DNA of 64,000 bases, from positions 36,857,873 through 36,921,872 of the forward strand of contig NC_134019.1 in NCBI RefSeq assembly GCF_040712315.1, in the 5' to 3' direction. This document shows, piece by piece, positions 59,517 to 64,000 of the stretch; the first letter of the stretch is position 1; every line of letters starts with the position of its first letter. The notes under the pieces are model-generated. The model did not search any database, was not told where the DNA came from, and saw only the letters and a program-made list of their open reading frames with translations. Both the position numbers and the translations under genes were made by a program. The stretch is from Castanea sativa (lineage: Eukaryota > Streptophyta > Magnoliopsida > Fagales > Fagaceae).

Positions 59517-62336
59517 ATGGTGGATGATTTAGTACATGATGAGTCAGAAATAAACGAAGATCAAAATAATGTAGACTTGTCATTGGATGACTCAAATCAA
59601 CCTTTTCCATGCAATAGGCATTCAGAACCACATCTTGATATGGTATTTGAAAACTTAGAGGCTGCTCATGCATATTATAATGCATATGCAAGGCGAAAGG
59701 GTTTTAGTATACGAGTAAATCATACTCGAAAGAATAAAGATAAAATAAGGGTTGGAATTGAATATGTTTGTTCGAAGGAAGGATTCCGGCGTCAATGTAA
59801 TGAAGACAATAAAAAAACAGGTCCAGAGCGTGCAGAAACAAGAGTGGGATGCAAAGCAATGATAGGTTTAAAGAAAGTTGATGATACATGGATTGTATGT
59901 AAATTTGTGGAGAGTCATAATCATGAGCTTCTTACCCCTAAGAGTACAAGTTTGCTTCGTGGGCATAGAGTGATAACAAGTGCCCAAAAGAATCTTATAG
60001 ATACACTCAATGAGTCAGGTATAGCCCCAAGCAAGATAATGTCTGTGTTAAGTAAAGAATTTGGCGGTGATTATAATGTTGGATGTATTCCAGTTGATAT
60101 TCAAAATTATTTGGGTAGTAAAAGAAGAAAGTTGCTTCAAGATGGAGATGCTCAGGGAATGTACAAATATTTTATTGAGAGTCAATGTAAAAATCCAGGT
60201 TTTGTTTATGCAATTGAAGTTGATGAATATGGATGCATGGGTAATTGCTTTTGGGCAGATGCTAGGTCAAGAATGGCATACCAATATTTTGGAGATGTCG
60301 TTACCTTTGACGCTACATACCAAACAAATCGTTATAAGATGCCTTTTGTTCCTTTCACAGGGGTTAACCACCATCATCAATCTGTGATGTTTGGATGTGC
60401 TTTGCTTATCAATGAAACAACAGAATCTTATACATGGTTGTTGAAGACTTGGCTTAATGCAATGCCTGGAAATCCTCCTTCTACAATCATAACAGATGAT
60501 GACAAGGCTATGGCTAAGGCAATTGCAGATGTATTGCCAAATGCAACTCATAGATTGTGTATGTGGCATCTTTTACAAAAAGTTCCAGAACAGTTGTTCC
60601 ATGTATATAATAAATATCCACATTTTCAGGAAGAATTTTACCATTGCATCCATGATACAATCACTATTGAAGAGTTTGAGTTGGAATGGAGTAAGATTAT
60701 GGAGAAATATGGATTGGGGGATAATGATTGGTTGGGAAATCTTTATATGCGGCGTGAAAGATGGGTTCCAGCTTACTTACGAAGCTCATTTTGTGCCGGG
60801 ATGTCTACAACTCAAAGGAGTGAAAGCATGAATAAATTTTTTAAAGATTATGTTCGTTCGAGTACAACGATAAGTGATTTTGTATATCAATATGAGCTAG
60901 CTTTGAATGCACGTTATCATAAAGAGAAAGAGCAAGATGTAAAGACAAAAAATTCAGTGCCAATTTTGAAAACATGTTATAAGCTGAAGCGGCAGGCGCA
61001 AAAGTTTATACAAGAAAGATGTTTATGAAGTTTCAAGAAGAGTTATTTTGTAGTAAAAAATACAAGGCATCCAAATATCATGAAGAAGGAGTGAAGAAGA
61101 TATACAAGGTGGTAGCTCATGGGAGAGAAAGTCCATTTTATGAAGTGTCTCTTGATATTGTTGAGACAAAAGCTATTTGTACATGCCATATGTTTGAGTT
61201 TGTTGGTATTATTTGTAGGCATATCCTAGCTGTTTTTGTGAAGAAATCTCTTGTGCATTTTCTTCCATCACATTATATTTTAGAACGATGGACAATTAAT
61301 GCCAAGAAGCATATTGTGCATGACATATCTAGTGATGTAGTACAGGTGGAGCCTCAAGTTTCTTCTACCATGATGAGAAATAGTTTGATGCTTCAATTTT
61401 CGGAAGTTGCAGAGGTAGGGTCACAATCAGAGAAGCAATACAAGCATCTTGGACAAACTTTACGAAAAGTTCATGAGGAGCTTCTAGCCATGCAAGATGT
61501 TCAGGATGTTGATGATTTAGGAAGTCCTGATAATACTATATTAAATAGTCAAGTATTATCAAATCTTCCAATGACTTTGCGAGACCCTCCACATGTTCCA
61601 TCAAAGGGAAGGCCTAAAGCTTTGAGACAAAAGCATCCAAAAGAAAAACAATTGATGAAGAAGAGAAAATGTAGCATTTGCAAAGAAACGGGTCATGTGA
61701 GATCCAATTGTCCAACACATAAACATTCCAGGTAATTACATAACTTTATTGAGTTGTATTATTAATTTAGTATTTAAATTTTGTGGTTTATAAACTTACT
61801 TCTTGTAGGGATGTTGCAAATACAAGCTTGACACCACATTCGGAGTCAGTGCATCAACAACAAAGTCAAACCGAGGTTATGTAATTACAATATATTCGGT
61901 TTCAAGATAATACATACATTTGCTGATATTTTCAAAAATAAACCTTTACTTTTTTAAATTAGGAGTCTTTGATGGCAAGGTTGAACCCGTTAGTCATAGC
62001 AAATACATTGTGCTCCACAAGTTTTGTACAGGTATATGATGTATTTGATTTTTATACTTAGTATAAATTGTTCTGTAATAGACGTTTTTGTTATTTATTC
62101 ATTTTTTTTATTTATCAATCATCTTTAGGACGTTTTGCCAACTGTGACATATCCTTCTACATCATCATCTACTATGCATATACATCCCAATCCGTCATCA
62201 TTTACGGTATGATCACTTAGCGTTTAATTAGAATAAATTGAATTTTTTTTAACTGTGTTCATTCTAATTTTATTTTTTGTATTTTGTTGTGCATTCTTTT
62301 ATGCAGGATCTTTTACAACAATTCCAAGAAAGTTGA
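59517..62336 (+). CDS. FAR1-related / MULE-transposase-like gene with one frameshift
   Basis: Exon 1 (59517-61731) encodes, in order: a FAR1 DNA-binding domain (about residues 44-132, FENLEAAHAYYNAYARRKGF); a MULE transposase domain with TFDATYQTN (D265), ITDDDKAMA (D327) and HRLCMWHL; then, after a frame change, a SWIM zinc finger (CTCHMFEFVGIICRH) and a CCHC knuckle (CSICKETGHVRSNC). At about 61001-61004 (AAAAG) one base is missing relative to the expected frame: the first frame stops at 61028 and the second runs on to 61731. Four more exons splice in phase: 61809-61875, 61963-62031, 62129-62206 and 62307-62336, ending DLLQQFQES. FAR1-type proteins are domesticated transposase-derived DNA-binding factors; FHY3/FAR1 act in phytochrome signalling. 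The frameshift means a recent pseudogene, an unspliced oddity or a sequence error. A mobile MULE is possible, but no TIRs were found. Confidence 0.8.
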
Positions 62337-62477
62337 CGTACAAACAAGTTTTGTGTCCAAGAGAGTGGATTGTAAAGCAAATATTTTTTGGTTATATAAT
62401 ATTTAAATTGTGGTGGATAGACATAGAACTATCTTCTTTTTTGTATTTCCAACGTATGGTCCTCTTTTTTGTATATT

Positions 62478-62915
62478 GAACTATGACAGGTTTTATTCTA
62501 GATGAATGTATTCTCAATTAGAAATTTCTCAAAAGAATTGTGACAAATTTTATTTCAAGATGTATGGTCAATCATATGATCTTTTATGAATTGAATTGTG
62601 ACAGGTTTTTATTTCAAGTGAATGTATTCTCAATTAGAAACTCTTATAGAAAAAATTGTGACAAGTTTTATTTCAAGTGAATGTATTTTCCATTAGAAAC
62701 TGTTATAGAAAAAATTGTGACAGGTTTTATCCAGGTGAATGTATTCTCGATTAGAAACTGTTATAGAAAAAATTGTGACAAGTTTTATTCAGTTGAATGT
62801 ATTCTTAATTAGAAACTCTTATAGAAAAAATTGTAACAGGTTTTATTTCAAATAAATGTATTCTCAATTAGAAACTTTTATAGAAAAAATTGTGACGGTT
62901 TTATTTTAGATGTAT
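62478..62915. repeat. Tandem array of about 7-8 units of 58-60 bp
   Basis: The unit contains 'aaaaaattgtgacaggtttt' then 'gaatgtattctcaattagaa' and 'ttatagaaa'. Anchors lie at 62537, 62595, 62655, 62714, 62772, 62830 and 62889. Units diverge by a few substitutions each. It starts about 140 bp after the last codon of the FAR1-related gene. Confidence 0.93.
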
Positions 62916-62929
62916 TTTAGTTTGTATGG

Positions 62930-63360
62930 TAGAGGAGCATTAGTTGACTTGAATTATTTGAAAATTCATGACTGTCTATAGAGCCTAAGATGTTATTTTT
63001 ACTCTTTAAGTTTATAAGCCTTGCAGGTAAAGATAAATGTACAGCCCACCCACAAAATAGCATTAGCTCTACTTGCAAATACGGACGTCGGTCATCACTC
63101 TATTTGAGCAAACAAAAATCAGCTTCCCTTTTTCCCGTATTAGAACTTGAAAAATTGAAATCTAAAATCTTGCATTTGTAACTCTATTTTAAAAACTAAA
63201 ATAAACTGTATCCATAAAATCTTTCTCAGAGTCATCCAGTCATTTCCAAATCCCAATTTGAAAATTATTCCAACAGCTTCTATAACTTTTTAACAGCCCA
63301 GCCAAGGTAACAAAATTACCTCCAACATACATACATTAATCACACACATGACAAAAGATT
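62930..63360. other. Short intergenic stretch between convergent genes
   Basis: No coding exon, MULE terminus or RNA recognised. An open frame at 62990-63181 has no family resemblance. Confidence 0.4.
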
Positions 63361-63519
63361 GGAGCAGCTTTTTATTACTATTACTACATAATCAGATGTG
63401 AAATTGTCTCAAAGCTTAAGACGAGGCCACGACTGTTTTAGAAACCAATCTGAGACCTTGTTCCAAACCAGGCAGTAATCTTAGCCAAAATGATTATAAA
63501 TTTCAAAAGAGAGAACTAT

Positions 63520-63591
63520 TTAATAGCTGTAGACACCAAGATCTCTAGTCCTTTGCCAAACATTTGCCAGCTGCTTTTGGTCTTCCACATC
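63520..63591 (-). CDS. Last exon of an unrecognised minus-strand gene (partial)
   Basis: Read on the minus strand, an acceptor (TTTCTTAG) is followed by 23 codons, DVEDQKQLANVWQRTRDLGV then YSY and a stop at 63522-63520. Its amino-acid composition looks like a real protein end. Downstream, AATAAAAAGC on the minus strand (about 63368-63377) is a plausible polyadenylation signal. The phase of the acceptor is assumed. Earlier exons would lie beyond 63600 or outside the window. I cannot name the family. Confidence 0.5.
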   Translation of the reverse strand, partial: DVEDQKQLANVWQRTRDLGVYSY

Positions 63592-63867
63592 CTAAGAAAT
63601 TGAAATGAGAACTTTTAGGAATAAGTCAAGCAGAATAACAAATAGAACTGGAAAAAAAATCATAAATAAACTCTAATAGGGACAATAGAATACATGCCAC
63701 TTGTCAAGCATCATATGCTTAGGAAAATTGAAAAACTATAAGGAAAAACACTAGAAATAAGAATAATTATAATAGTACAAGGAAAAAAAAAACTTAATAA
63801 ACTCTAATAGGACAAAGACATAGTAGTACAAGACACCAATGAACCATATGGCAAAATGCAAATGAAA

Positions 63868-63996
63868 ACGAGATGATGAGTTCACCAGTTAGAGGTGAAA
63901 ATCAATCTGCCCCTGAGGTGAACTATGAGAATCATAGTGCAAATGAGAAACAGGCAAATTTGCCAAGCATGATAGAAGATGAATGTGGTGAAAAGT
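63868..63996 (+). other. Short open frame near the window end
   Basis: ATGATGAGTTCACCAG opens a 42-codon frame rich in Glu and Asn (MMSSPVRGENQSAPEVNYEN..) that stops at a TAG at 63994-63996. It could be part of an exon of another gene or chance, since the opposite strand is also fairly open here. No family is recognised. Confidence 0.2.
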
Positions 63997-64000
63997 AGGA

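Noticed and set aside
62478..62915. CRISPR-like array
   Set aside because: Units are contiguous and diverged without distinct spacers, and the DNA is plant nuclear. It is a simple tandem repeat.
56830..63300. Complete mobile MULE containing the FAR1-related gene
   Set aside because: No terminal inverted repeats or matching 9-bp flanks around the gene could be found by eye, so mobility is not claimed.

Overview
The window is nuclear DNA from a flowering plant, most likely a woody eudicot. The genes have short GT-AG exons separated by AT-rich introns, belong to plant-specific families, and sit in intergenic space full of small DNA transposons, SINEs and old LINEs. Several repeats, notably the tRNA-like SINE at 14143-14299 and the element at 1205-1419, look to me like repeats common in Fagaceae such as oak and chestnut. 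That placement is from memory and is an inference.

Five genes can be rebuilt exon by exon. In order they are: a class XII bHLH transcription factor close to CIB1/bHLH63 (+, 23944-26784, 7 exons, 438 aa); a universal stress protein of the RD2 type (-, 36340-30065, 5 exons, 175 aa) with a 5.4 kb intron; a type II pectin methylesterase resembling Arabidopsis PME11 (+, 50172-53426, 5 exons, 342 aa); a laccase (+, 54306-56582, 6 exons, 562 aa); and a FAR1-related/MULE-transposase-like gene (+, 59517-62336) whose four small 3' exons are intact but whose long first exon carries one single-base frameshift. The last exon of a sixth, unrecognised gene lies on the minus strand at 63520-63591.

Layout: 1-23000 is gene-poor and holds SINEs, MITEs, tandem duplications, a hAT-like element carrying a captured LARP1-like first exon, and another TIR element. 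23000-27000 is the bHLH gene with its promoter. 27000-29890 shows nothing recognisable. 29890-36400 is the stress-protein gene, whose large intron contains a degenerate LINE and two related hAT-type elements. 36400-50000 is transposon-rich: a MULE with a 9-bp target duplication, a LINE remnant split by a hAT that is itself split by another element, a long inverted repeat, and MITEs. 50000-56600 holds two secreted cell-wall enzymes in tandem. 56600-63000 is the FAR1-related gene with tandem repeats in its 5' intron and 3' flank.

The genes do not form one pathway. Pectin methylesterase and laccase both act in the wall, on pectin and on phenolics or lignin respectively. The stress protein and the pectin methylesterase are neighbours in Arabidopsis too (RD2 and PE11, from memory), so they look like a conserved pair pushed apart by about 14 kb of transposons. 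I found no undescribed biological system. The most interesting signals are nested insertions, gene capture, a 40-bp hairpin flanked by a 9-bp direct repeat, and the disrupted transposase-like gene.
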